A stretch of DNA of 64,000 nt, from positions 434,001 to 498,000 of the forward strand of contig NZ_FOQM01000001.1 in NCBI RefSeq assembly GCF_900113735.1, given 5' to 3'. The notes below the pieces were generated by a model, which was given only the letters and a program-made list of their open reading frames with translations, made no database searches and was not told where the DNA came from. The DNA comes from Bradyrhizobium sp. Gha. GTDB taxonomy: Bacteria; Pseudomonadota; Alphaproteobacteria; Rhizobiales; Xanthobacteraceae. Position 1 is the stretch's first letter, and the number at the start of each line of letters is the position of its first letter. The translations under genes were made by a program, and so were the position numbers. Below are positions 1-7,697 of this stretch, piece after piece.

Positions 1-61
1 TCGCGAGCACAGCTGCGCCCGCGCAGAACGGCAAGATCCATTTCTTCAGTGAACTGTTCAT
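1..61 (-). CDS. N-terminus of a secreted protein (cut by window edge)
   Basis: Only the first 20 codons are inside the window, reading leftwards from an ATG at 59-61. They encode a short basic start (NSSLKK) followed by a hydrophobic stretch (WILPFCAGAAVLA), the beginning of a Sec signal peptide. A strong ribosome binding site, GGGAGGTG, lies directly upstream on the minus strand, which supports the start. The gene is divergent from a ROK sugar repressor, so a periplasmic sugar-binding protein of an ABC importer is a reasonable guess, but nothing inside the window proves it. Confidence 0.7.
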   Translation of the reverse strand, partial: MNSSLKKWILPFCAGAAVLA

Positions 62-120
62 ATGCACCTCCCTATCGTCATGCCGATATCCGGGGTTGAC
101 GTCCGGCGCTTGTTGCGCCT

Positions 121-149
121 TTATTTTATTTTGAGCGTGAATAAATTAA
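121..149. promoter_or_regulatory. AT-rich inverted repeat, candidate ROK operator
   Basis: An 11-base left arm (TTATTTTATTT, 121-131) and a right arm at 139-149 match as inverted repeats at 9 of 11 positions around a 7-base spacer, in an otherwise GC-rich genome. The repeat lies 60 bases upstream of the leftward secreted-protein gene and 165 bases upstream of the rightward ROK gene. ROK repressors such as NagC and XylR are known to bind AT-rich palindromes of this kind. That this one is the operator of the adjacent ROK protein is inference. Confidence 0.4.
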
Positions 150-314
150 GAAGGAGAAATCGGCTCGTCAAGCGTGATTTTGATGACAACTTCCCGCATC
201 GATCGTCATCGCGGTAAAATGAGCGCTGCCTTCCGCCCCACCATGGCATCGCACTGCATGCATCGAAAGTCGAACAGGCGAGATAATTTCAATAGATGAA
301 TTAAAGGATGGCCT

Positions 315-1604
315 ATGGACGATGAGCCAAAGCCGACGCGGGCCTCAAGTCCGCCCCGCGTATCGAATCGCGGCCGCCTCATCGAAGCCTTGCGGCGTCA
401 GGGGCCGATGCCGCGCGTGGAGCTTGCACGAAACACGGGGCTGAGCTTCCCGGCAATTTCGGCCATGACATCGCGAATGTTGGCGGAGGATCTGCTGTCC
501 GAAACGGATGCGGCGATGTCCGCGCCGGATGATGCCAACGAAGACGACCCGGACGGCCTGAATGGTCGTCGTCGCGGCCGACCGGCAATACAGCTGACGC
601 TGAATCCGGAGTTTGGCCGGATCATCGCGGTCTCGCTGCGCATGAATTTGATTGAGACCCTGCTTGCGGATTTCAGTGGCTCCGGCCTGGCACAATGGCG
701 GCTCGCGCTCGAGACCCGCGCACTCGGCGCAGATGCTCTCTGCGACATCGTGATCGCGCAAATCGAGGCCATGCTGACCGCGACGGACACCCCGCGGGAG
801 CGATTGCTGGGAATCGGAATTGCGCTGCAGGGCATCGTCAATGCCGACACGGGCATCCAGCTGTGGAGTCCCGCATTGTCGGTCACCGATGTCGATCTGG
901 CGACGCCGATCCGCAAGGTGTTCAGGGCCGATGTCGTGACGGCAAACGACGCCGTCCCGGTTGCGCTGGCTCTCGCAGCCGTCGAACCGATACTGGCGGA
1001 GGGCGTGGCGGCAACGATCATGGTCGGCCACGGCGTCGGGATGGGCGTGGTCGTCGACGGTGAAGCACGTTGGGGCGTCGGCGCCAGCAGCGAGATCGGC
1101 CATGTCAAATTGGCGCCGAACGGGCCGCAATGCCGGTGCGGTCAACGTGGCTGCATCGAGGCCCATCTCGCCGACTACGCGCTCTACCGTGACGCTCGCA
1201 CCTTCATCGACCTGCCGCCCGCGATCTCGCAACAGCCATCGGAGGCACAGATGGCCCTGCTGCGAGACAGGGCACGGAACGGCGATCCCCATCTCGCGCA
1301 ATTGTTCCGGCAGGCCGGCAACGCGCTCGCCGAGGCCGTCGCCGCAACGATATCGGTGCTTCGACCGCATCACGTCGTCCTAGCCGGTCCCGGCTTGCAG
1401 GCCTTCGACATGATGCGCAACGCCTACGAAGAGCGGCTCAAGGAGGCGGTGTTGCCGTGGCTGCTCAAATCGACCGCGATATATGTCCGTCCAAGCAAGT
1501 CGGCGGCGATCGTCGACGGCATGGTGCTGCAGACGCTGCGGGTCGTCGACCGCAACTACACGGAGACGACCGAGCGAACACCGGGCGCTGCGGCCCTGGT
1601 TTAA
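315..1604 (+). CDS. ROK family transcriptional regulator
   Basis: A 429-residue protein with the two-part layout of NagC/XylR-type ROK repressors. An N-terminal winged helix-turn-helix lies around residues 22-65 (it includes RVELARNTGLSFPAISAMTS). A C-terminal sugar-kinase-like domain carries the zinc-binding signature CRCGQRGCIEAH near residues 273-284. Such proteins repress sugar uptake or catabolic operons and release DNA on binding a sugar. The ATG is preceded by AAGGA. An acidic, low-complexity insert (residues about 68-86) separates the two domains. It is divergent from a secreted-protein gene that runs off the window, its likely target, with an AT-rich palindrome in the gap. The inducer cannot be read from the sequence; the neighbouring FucU-type mutarotase hints at a pyranose sugar. 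Confidence 0.88.
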   Translation: MDDEPKPTRASSPPRVSNRGRLIEALRRQGPMPRVELARNTGLSFPAISAMTSRMLAEDLLSETDAAMSAPDDANEDDPDGLNGRRRGRPAIQLTLNPEFGRIIAVSLRMNLIETLLADFSGSGLAQWRLALETRALGADALCDIVIAQIEAMLTATDTPRERLLGIGIALQGIVNADTGIQLWSPALSVTDVDLATPIRKVFRADVVTANDAVPVALALAAVEPILAEGVAATIMVGHGVGMGVVVDGEARWGVGASSEIGHVKLAPNGPQCRCGQRGCIEAHLADYALYRDARTFIDLPPAISQQPSEAQMALLRDRARNGDPHLAQLFRQAGNALAEAVAATISVLRPHHVVLAGPGLQAFDMMRNAYEERLKEAVLPWLLKSTAIYVRPSKSAAIVDGMVLQTLRVVDRNYTETTERTPGAAALV

Positions 1605-1629
1605 AGTTCGCCGATCCGCGAGATGAAGG

Positions 1630-2085
1630 TCACTCTGCGTCCGGCGCGATGACACCCTTGGAGAACAGGAAGCAGCCGTAGAAGCGCCGCTCACCGGTGG
1701 CGATCACGCAATACGCCGCCTTGGCCTTCTCGTAGAAGGCATGGCGCTCGACCCCGACCAGCGGCCAGGAGCGCCCCTCGGCGCGGTCGATCGCGGACTG
1801 CACCTCGCGTTGCACCGGCGGCACCTCCTGAGGCTGGCCGACGATTTCCATGCGAATCGCGGCATCCTCGACGAACGTATCGAGCGGCATCACCGAAAGA
1901 ATGGCCTCGATGGCCTTCGCAGGGCTGACATTGTCGATACGAAGCAATTCGCCGAACACGGTCTGGCGCGCGATCGAGTCAGCGGGAAAATTGGTATCGC
2001 ACACCACCAGGCGATCGCCATGCCCCATCGCGCGCAAGGCGTAGAGCACGTCGGCATTGAGCAGCGGATTGATGCCTTTGAGCAT
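1630..2085 (-). CDS. fucU: RbsD/FucU family sugar mutarotase
   Basis: A 151-residue protein of the RbsD/FucU fold. These small decameric cytoplasmic enzymes interconvert the alpha and beta anomers of sugars such as fucose or ribose, so that imported sugar enters catabolism faster. The N-terminus MLKGINPLLNADVLYALRAM and the following GHGD with its conserved histidine, then VVCDTNFPA, are characteristic. The length and the C-terminal FYGCFLFSKGVI favour FucU over the shorter RbsD. It converges on the ROK gene with a 25-base gap, consistent with a sugar-utilisation locus that continues beyond the left edge. The exact sugar is not known. Confidence 0.85.
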   Translation of the reverse strand: MLKGINPLLNADVLYALRAMGHGDRLVVCDTNFPADSIARQTVFGELLRIDNVSPAKAIEAILSVMPLDTFVEDAAIRMEIVGQPQEVPPVQREVQSAIDRAEGRSWPLVGVERHAFYEKAKAAYCVIATGERRFYGCFLFSKGVIAPDAE

Positions 2086-2116
2086 ATTGCCTCCCTCCCT
2101 TGTCTTTCAGGAAACA

Positions 2117-2134
2117 CCGAACTCCGACGTTCGG
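2117..2134 (-). terminator. Short hairpin downstream of msrA
   Basis: CCGAAC and GTTCGG form a 6-base-pair stem with a 6-base loop, 7 bases after the msrA stop on the minus strand, followed by TGTTTCC. The stem is short and the U-rich tail poor, so this is a weak intrinsic-terminator candidate between msrA and fucU. Confidence 0.35.
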
Positions 2135-2140
2135 CCCAGC

Positions 2141-2656
2141 CTAGCCGCCCGCAACGCTCGCGCGTCGCGGCAGCTTCCAGTCCGGCCGGATGAAATGACA
2201 GGTGTATCCGTCGGGATAGCGCTCGAGATAATCCTGATGCTCGGGTTCGGCCTCCCAGAACTCGCCAGCTGGCGCGACTTCCGTCACCACCTTGCCGGGC
2301 CACAGACCCGACGCTTCGACGTCGGCAATGGTCTCTTCGGCGGTGCGCTTCTGCTCGTCCGACGTGTAGAAGATCGCGGAGCGGTAGCTCGTGCCGAGAT
2401 CATTGCCCTGACGGTTGATCGTGGTGGGATCGTGAATCTGGAAGAAGAATTCCAGCATGGTCCGGAAGCTGGTCTTCGCCGGATCGAACATGATCTCGAT
2501 CGCTTCGGCATGGCCGTCATGATTGCGATAGGTGGCGTTCTTCACCCGGCCGCCGGTATAGCCGACGCGGGTGGAGACAACGCCCGTTTGTTTGCGGATG
2601 AGATCCTGCATGCCCCAGAAGCAGCCTCCGGCCAAAACTGCGCGTTCTGTCGTCAT
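2141..2656 (-). CDS. msrA: Peptide-methionine (S)-S-oxide reductase MsrA
   Basis: A 171-residue cytoplasmic enzyme that reduces methionine-S-sulfoxide in oxidised proteins, or free, back to methionine, usually with thioredoxin. The catalytic signature GCFWG is at residues 11-15, with the nucleophilic cysteine at 12. [20 protein letters not shown] and [15 protein letters not shown] follow in the family order. Only a partial set of resolving cysteines is visible (one in TCHF near the C-terminus). Length is normal for the short form of the family. The upstream neighbour is an OsmC-type peroxidase on the same strand, so the two may form an oxidative-damage pair. Confidence 0.95.
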   Translation of the reverse strand: MTTERAVLAGGCFWGMQDLIRKQTGVVSTRVGYTGGRVKNATYRNHDGHAEAIEIMFDPAKTSFRTMLEFFFQIHDPTTINRQGNDLGTSYRSAIFYTSDEQKRTAEETIADVEASGLWPGKVVTEVAPAGEFWEAEPEHQDYLERYPDGYTCHFIRPDWKLPRRASVAGG

Positions 2657-2759
2657 GTGATGGGTTCCTTTTGCTCCGCCGTCTCGCCCAGGACTTTGCC
2701 TTCATCGGACCGATGCTGGCAAGTCCCGGGGAATAAGTCCTGGCAACGGTTCGCAGCGT

Positions 2760-3182
2760 TCAGATCAGCTTGGCATCGAGCGTGATTGTGGCGTTCAGCA
2801 CTTTCGACACCGGACAGTTCTTCTCGGCTTCGCCGGCAATGCGAGCGAAACCGGCGTCGTCGAGGTTCGGCACCTTGGCGCGCAAGGTCAGCGCCGACTT
2901 GCTGATCTTGAATCCCTTTCCCTCGGGATCGAGAGTGACCGCGGCCTCGGTGGATAGCTCGGTCGGCGTGAAGCCCGCGAGTTGAAGACCGAAGGCCAGC
3001 GCCATCGTAAAGCAACCGGCATGCGCTGCTGCGATCAATTCCTCGGGATTGGTGCCCTTCTCGTTCTCAAAGCGCGTCTTGAACGAATATGGCGTCTCGG
3101 CGAGCACGCCGGATTCACTCGACAGATGGCCGGTGCCGTCGCGGCCAGTGCCCTGCCAAACTGCTTTTGCCTTGCGGATCAT
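2760..3182 (-). CDS. osmC: OsmC family peroxiredoxin
   Basis: A 140-residue cytoplasmic thiol peroxidase that reduces organic hydroperoxides. The two family cysteines are present: Cys57 in AAAHAGCFTMAL and Cys123 in EKNCPVSKVL. The N-terminus MIRKAKAVWQGTGRDGTGHL is typical of OsmC proper rather than Ohr. The start at 3182 is chosen because AGGAG lies just upstream and homologues begin here; the frame stays open further upstream but that part does not look like protein. It is transcribed towards msrA with about 100 bases between them. Confidence 0.92.
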   Translation of the reverse strand: MIRKAKAVWQGTGRDGTGHLSSESGVLAETPYSFKTRFENEKGTNPEELIAAAHAGCFTMALAFGLQLAGFTPTELSTEAAVTLDPEGKGFKISKSALTLRAKVPNLDDAGFARIAGEAEKNCPVSKVLNATITLDAKLI

Positions 3183-3485
3183 GTCGTTCTCCTTGCTTGT
3201 TCGGTCGCCCAATGGCGTCCGCGCCACGGAGAATAGCGCCGGCGTGGCGGCCCGGAGCAAGTCACAAGTTGTGCTCCTGAAGTGTCTTTTTAGAGGATGT
3301 CCGTAACTCCTGACACGCCAAGCTGCCGCCCCGCACGCCGATCTCAGGAAGGGATTATGGCTGACATGCAACGATACAATTCGTCAACTGATGGCACGGG
3401 CGGAACTCTGGCGTTCGCTCCTGGTTGATGATCTAAGCACCCGCTTCTGCCGCAATCGCGCGCGTTTTCCCCCGGAGTTTCATCG
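3183..3485. other. Intergenic region between osmC and the MFS gene
   Basis: About 300 bases separate the divergent osmC and MFS transporter genes, so both promoters should be here. I see no convincing -35/-10 pair, no clear palindrome and no credible small gene. A GGAG about 11 bases before the ATG at 3486 is the MFS ribosome binding site. Confidence 0.5.
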
Positions 3486-4622
3486 ATGACGTCAGCCGAC
3501 CGGCCGGCGACGCGGCTCGCTACGCGCCTCTCATTCCTGGTTGCCGGCTTCGGCCTCGCCTGCTGGGCGCCGCTGGTGCCGTTCGCGAAGGAGCGGCTCG
3601 CCGTCGATGACGCCCTCCTCGGCCTGCTGCTGCTCAGCCTCGGCATCGGCTCGGTCGTCGCGATGCTCGCCACCGGCCTCCTGAGCGCCCGTCACGGTAC
3701 CAAGCCGATCATCATCGCGGGCGGGATCGGCCTCGCTTTGGTCTTGCCCCTGCTGGTGGTCGCCGGGACACCCGTGACATTGGCCCTTGCCCTGCTCGCA
3801 TTCGGAGCGGCGCTCGGTTCCATCGACGTCGCCATGAACATCCATGCCGTCGAGGTCGAGCGCGCGGCAGGGGTACCGTTGATGTCGGGCTTTCACGCCC
3901 TCTTCAGCATCGGCGGGTTTGCCGGCTCCGCGGTGATGACGGCGCTGCTGTCGTTCCATTTTGGCCCGCTCGCATGCGCTTTAATCTGCTCCGTCCTGAT
4001 GCTGATCGCGATGGCGTTCGCCTGGCCGCGCCTGCTGCGGCGCTCGTCACAAGCGCAGGACGGACCTTTGTTCGTGCTGCCGCATGGCATCGTGCTGCTG
4101 CTGGCGCTGCTGGCGGCCATCACCTTCCTGATCGAAGGCGCGATGCTCGACTGGGGCGCACTGCTCGTCATCGGCGAGGGCCTCGTCAGCGAGGCGCAAG
4201 GCGGGATCGGCTACATCGTGTTCTCGATCGCGATGACAGCCGGCCGGCTTGGTGGCGACATCGTCGTCGCGCGTGTCGGCGACCGGGCAACGCTGGTCGG
4301 TGGAAGCCTGCTCGCGGTCGCGGGCCTAGCGGTGCTGCTGCTGGCAGCGAGCGCGGCCGTCGCCATCGCCGGCTTCCTGCTCATCGGTCTCGGCGCCTCG
4401 AACCTCGTGCCCGTGCTGTTCCGGCGCGCCGCCAGGCAGACCGCAATGCCTACGGGGCTTGCGGTCGCCTCGATCACGACCGCCGGCTATGCTGGTGTTC
4501 TGGTTGGCCCCGCCGGCATCGGCTTTGTCGCCCACGCCGTCAGCCTGCCAATGGCATTCTGGATGCTGGCCGCGATGATGTGCGTCGTCACCCTGTCCGC
4601 ACATGCCGTGACCGCAAAATAA
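3486..4622 (+). CDS. MFS transporter (YbjJ-like)
   Basis: A 378-residue integral membrane protein with about 12 hydrophobic helices arranged as two six-helix halves, as in the major facilitator superfamily. The segment DVAMNIHAVEVER followed by LMSGFHALFSIGG is characteristic of the YbjJ-like group of MFS proteins. A cytoplasmic loop with RLLRRSSQ separates the two halves around residues 180-190. The substrate is unknown; members of this group are usually annotated only as putative efflux or sugar-type transporters. It converges on an aldehyde dehydrogenase gene with a strong shared hairpin between the two stops. Confidence 0.88.
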   Translation: MTSADRPATRLATRLSFLVAGFGLACWAPLVPFAKERLAVDDALLGLLLLSLGIGSVVAMLATGLLSARHGTKPIIIAGGIGLALVLPLLVVAGTPVTLALALLAFGAALGSIDVAMNIHAVEVERAAGVPLMSGFHALFSIGGFAGSAVMTALLSFHFGPLACALICSVLMLIAMAFAWPRLLRRSSQAQDGPLFVLPHGIVLLLALLAAITFLIEGAMLDWGALLVIGEGLVSEAQGGIGYIVFSIAMTAGRLGGDIVVARVGDRATLVGGSLLAVAGLAVLLLAASAAVAIAGFLLIGLGASNLVPVLFRRAARQTAMPTGLAVASITTAGYAGVLVGPAGIGFVAHAVSLPMAFWMLAAMMCVVTLSAHAVTAK

Positions 4623-4656
4623 CAAGGCGCGCCACGGCATGCCGTGACGCGCCTTG
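4623..4656. terminator. Bidirectional hairpin between convergent genes
   Basis: A near-perfect inverted repeat: CAAGGCGCG and CACGGC on the left pair with GCCGTG and CGCGCCTTG on the right, with a single mismatch. It starts directly after the MFS stop codon and ends 17 bases before the aldehyde dehydrogenase stop. On the minus strand the stem is followed by TTATTTT, so it is best read as an intrinsic terminator for the dehydrogenase; it could also block read-through in the plus direction. Confidence 0.75.
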
Positions 4657-4673
4657 CAAACGTGGTGCAGGCT

Positions 4674-6107
4674 TTACGCGCTCGCCTGGGTCACGAACTT
4701 GGTGTTGAGATAACCCTCGATCGCCTCGAGGCCGCCTTCCGATCCGTAGCCGGAATCCTTGATGCCGCCGAACGGCACCTCGGGCAGCGCGAGGCCATGA
4801 TGGTTGATCGAGACCATGCCGCTCTCGATGTCGGCGCCGATCGCCTGCATCGTCTTGGTCGACGTGGTGTAGGCATAGGCCGCCAGGCCATAAGGCAGAC
4901 GGTTCGCCTCGGCCACGACTTCGTCATAGCTGCGGAAGGATGTAATCGGGGCAAGAGGTCCGAACGGCTCTTCGTTCATGATACGGGCATCGCGCGGCAC
5001 GTCGGTGATGACGGTCGGCTCGAAAAAGAAGCCTTCATTGCCGATGCGCTTGCCGCCGGCCTGGATCTTGGCGCCGCGCTGAACCGCGTCGGAGACCAAA
5101 CCTTCCATGGCATCGACCCGGCGCGGATTGGCCAGCGGCCCCATTCGCGTGTCCTTGTCGAGGCCGTTGCCGACCTTGAGGCCCTCGGCCGCGGCAACGA
5201 ACTTGTCGACGAAGGGCTGGTAAACACTTTCGTGCACGAGGAAGCGCGTCGGCGAAACGCAGACCTGGCCGGCGTTGCGGAACTTGTTGGTCGACAGGAT
5301 TTTCGCCGCGTTGTCGAGATCGGCGTCTGCGAACACGATCGCCGGCGCATGGCCGCCGAGCTCCATGGTGACACGCTTCATGTGCAGGCCCGCGAGCGCG
5401 GCCAGATGCTTGCCGACTGCGGTCGAGCCCGTGAAGCTGATCTTGCGGATGATCGGATGCGGAATGAGATATTCCGAGACTTCCGAGGGCACGCCGAACA
5501 CCAGCTGGACGACGCCGGGGGGAATGCCGGCATCCGCATAGGCGCGCACCAGCTCCATGCAGCTTGCGGGCGTCTCTTCCGGGCCCTTGACGATGATCGA
5601 GCAACCGGCGGCGAGAGCAGCCGAGATTTTGCGGACCGCCTGGTTGATCGGGAAATTCCAGGGCGTGAACGCGGCGACCGGACCGACCGGCTCCTTGGTC
5701 ACGAGCTGGGAGACGTTGCCGATCCGCGGCGGCACGATGCGGCCATAGGCGCGGCGCGCTTCCTCGGAGAACCAGTCGATGAGGTCGCCGGCCAGCATGG
5801 TCTCGCCCTGCGCTTCCACGACCGGCTTGCCCTGCTCCATGGTCATGACGGGCGCGATCTCGGCGGCGCGCGAACGGATGATGTCCGCAGCCTTGCGCAT
5901 CAGCTTGTAGCGGTCGAAAGGCGAGGTCTTGCGCCAGACCTCGAAGCCGGACCTGGCGGCTTCCAGGGCGCGATCGAGGTCCGCCCGCGAGGCGTGCGGG
6001 GTCTTGCCGATCGGCTGTCCGGTTGCGGGATTGAGGATGTCCTCCGACTTGCCGGAGGTGCCGTCGGTCCACTCGCCGGCGATGAACATCTGAACTTTCG
6101 GATACAT
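4674..6107 (-). CDS. NAD(P)-dependent aldehyde dehydrogenase (succinate-semialdehyde type)
   Basis: A 477-residue soluble aldehyde dehydrogenase oxidising an aldehyde to its acid. The family glutamate lies in [10 protein letters not shown] (about residue 250) and the catalytic cysteine in [12 protein letters not shown] (about residue 282). The Rossmann-type nucleotide site includes [12 protein letters not shown]. The N-terminus [20 protein letters not shown] and the [16 protein letters not shown]-terminal region resemble the GabD/succinate-semialdehyde group, but substrate cannot be fixed from sequence alone. The start at 6107 has GGAG upstream; a longer reading frame to 6200 lacks a ribosome binding site and family similarity. 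No operon partner is evident. Confidence 0.9.
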   Translation of the reverse strand: MYPKVQMFIAGEWTDGTSGKSEDILNPATGQPIGKTPHASRADLDRALEAARSGFEVWRKTSPFDRYKLMRKAADIIRSRAAEIAPVMTMEQGKPVVEAQGETMLAGDLIDWFSEEARRAYGRIVPPRIGNVSQLVTKEPVGPVAAFTPWNFPINQAVRKISAALAAGCSIIVKGPEETPASCMELVRAYADAGIPPGVVQLVFGVPSEVSEYLIPHPIIRKISFTGSTAVGKHLAALAGLHMKRVTMELGGHAPAIVFADADLDNAAKILSTNKFRNAGQVCVSPTRFLVHESVYQPFVDKFVAAAEGLKVGNGLDKDTRMGPLANPRRVDAMEGLVSDAVQRGAKIQAGGKRIGNEGFFFEPTVITDVPRDARIMNEEPFGPLAPITSFRSYDEVVAEANRLPYGLAAYAYTTSTKTMQAIGADIESGMVSINHHGLALPEVPFGGIKDSGYGSEGGLEAIEGYLNTKFVTQASA

Positions 6108-6242
6108 GGCTCTCCTGCATGATTGCGGCGGCCCGACTGACGGCTGCCGCTTGGGCGGGCGCAGAGCTACACTGAAAGGCGGCCGGCGGAAAGGGATCAA
6201 TGCCGCTGCAGCCGCGCGCGGAAGATATGCGCAAGGGGCGGC

Positions 6243-7685
6243 TCAGATCGACAGGCGCAGGCGCCGCCAGCCGATCACGACGCCGGTGACGGAGAACAAC
6301 AGCCCGAGCGCGCAAAGCCCGACGATCAGGACATCGCGGACGTGCGGATGCGCCATCAGAATGGGAAAGTCGAGCGTATGCAGCGCGCTGTAGGCCCAGC
6401 GATAGGCGCGCCGCGAGGCATCGAGCCGTTGCAGGATGCGGCCGTCCGCGCCGTCGATGTCGAACCAGAGACCGCCGCAGCGGGAGCGGTAGACCGGCGC
6501 GCCGGCAAGGATGGACCGAGCGGGATAGTCGTCGTTGTCGGCAAGAACGGAGGGCGCCCCGCAGCCTGCCGTCAGGCGCTCCGTCAGCTTGAGAACGTCC
6601 TGCCCGTCCAGGAACGCCGTCTGCCGATAGCGGGCCGGCTCACCCGCTCTGGTCAAGCTCTGCCTGCCAAGTCCGATCCGGTCGCGCCGATAGACGCTGC
6701 CATTGAAAGCAAACCATTCGACTTCTCGGGCTGAAGTCGATAGCGGCTGCCGGTCAAGCGTTGGAGCCGCGCGCCAGTCCGGCGCGGCGTTCGTCAGGCC
6801 GAGCTCGGCTGCGGTCAATTGGCCACGCGAGAACAGCCGGCCGTGATCCATCGAGAGCCAGCCGCTGAAGATCCAGGTCAACACGAAAACGGTCGATAGG
6901 AGACCGATGACGTGATGCAGGCCGTGCCAACCGCGATAAGGCGACGAGATCAGGCCTCCGTGAATTCTGTCCCTGTGAATTCGGAGCCTGAGAATTCCAA
7001 GGATCGCCCCCAACATAGCCGCGATCAGCGCCATCAGCGACATCGACGAGACCATCTGGTCCCATAGCGCCCAGTTGCTGCGGAGGACCGTCGGATAGAT
7101 CCAGTGCAGCACGCTGCCGACAAGATTCCATCCACGCTCGCTGCGTGTCGTATCCAGCACGACCTCGCCCGTGCGCGAGGAGACATACACTTCGGTTCCC
7201 GCCGCGTCCCCGAGCGTGATGCGGAACAGGGGCCGGTGCCGGTCAAAGCCGTTCGGCACGCTCCATTGATCGTAATCGGCGCGTGCGACGACCGTGGCAT
7301 GAACGGCATCAAGCCCTCGGCTGCGGGCGTGATCCCGGGCGATAGCGAGCGCGAGGTCCTGAGATTCCACCGATGCATCGGCCCCGTCGGATGCGCGGAC
7401 TGCGCGCAGATGCGACGGCGCGGATACGACATAGACCGGCCCGTCGCTGCGCTGGATCAGGCGAACGCGCGTGGCCTCAGCGATCCCGCTCGCGGCCACT
7501 GCGTCGGCAACCGGCATGATCGGCTCTGTGCGCCCCACCGGCGCCAGGCCGGCAAACCGTTCCGCTTCCGTCAGCGACGGAAACGGAACGAAGTGCATCA
7601 CGATGCCGCTCGCAAACCACATCGCGAACAGCAGGCAGAACGCGATCCCGAGCCAGCGGTGCGAGAGGACGATCGCGCCCATCAT
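6243..7685 (-). CDS. PepSY-domain membrane protein
   Basis: A 480-residue inner-membrane protein with about four transmembrane segments: one at residues 8-30, two in the middle around 210-230 and 245-270, and one at 451-472. The soluble parts carry PepSY-type features such as TGEVVLDTTRSERGWNLVG, followed by the family's VLHWIYPTVL. Proteins of this PepSY-TM family often accompany TonB-dependent siderophore receptors and are thought to take part in metal or iron reduction during uptake. Here the gene starts 12 bases after the TonB receptor stop, so the two are almost certainly co-transcribed and share the upstream cobalamin riboswitch. Start is at one of two adjacent ATGs (7685 or 7682). Confidence 0.85.
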   Translation of the reverse strand: MMGAIVLSHRWLGIAFCLLFAMWFASGIVMHFVPFPSLTEAERFAGLAPVGRTEPIMPVADAVAASGIAEATRVRLIQRSDGPVYVVSAPSHLRAVRASDGADASVESQDLALAIARDHARSRGLDAVHATVVARADYDQWSVPNGFDRHRPLFRITLGDAAGTEVYVSSRTGEVVLDTTRSERGWNLVGSVLHWIYPTVLRSNWALWDQMVSSMSLMALIAAMLGAILGILRLRIHRDRIHGGLISSPYRGWHGLHHVIGLLSTVFVLTWIFSGWLSMDHGRLFSRGQLTAAELGLTNAAPDWRAAPTLDRQPLSTSAREVEWFAFNGSVYRRDRIGLGRQSLTRAGEPARYRQTAFLDGQDVLKLTERLTAGCGAPSVLADNDDYPARSILAGAPVYRSRCGGLWFDIDGADGRILQRLDASRRAYRWAYSALHTLDFPILMAHPHVRDVLIVGLCALGLLFSVTGVVIGWRRLRLSI

Positions 7686-7697
7686 GCGGTCAGCGCC

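Noticed and set aside
4644..6122. Long plus-strand reading frame opposite the aldehyde dehydrogenase gene
   Set aside because: It is the mirror of a clear coding sequence in GC-rich DNA, shows no recognisable domain, and similar antisense frames occur opposite most genes here.
6108..6242. Possible small gene or regulatory RNA between the PepSY and aldehyde dehydrogenase genes
   Set aside because: 135 bases with no stable dyad, no convincing start and no recognisable motif beyond the dehydrogenase ribosome binding site.
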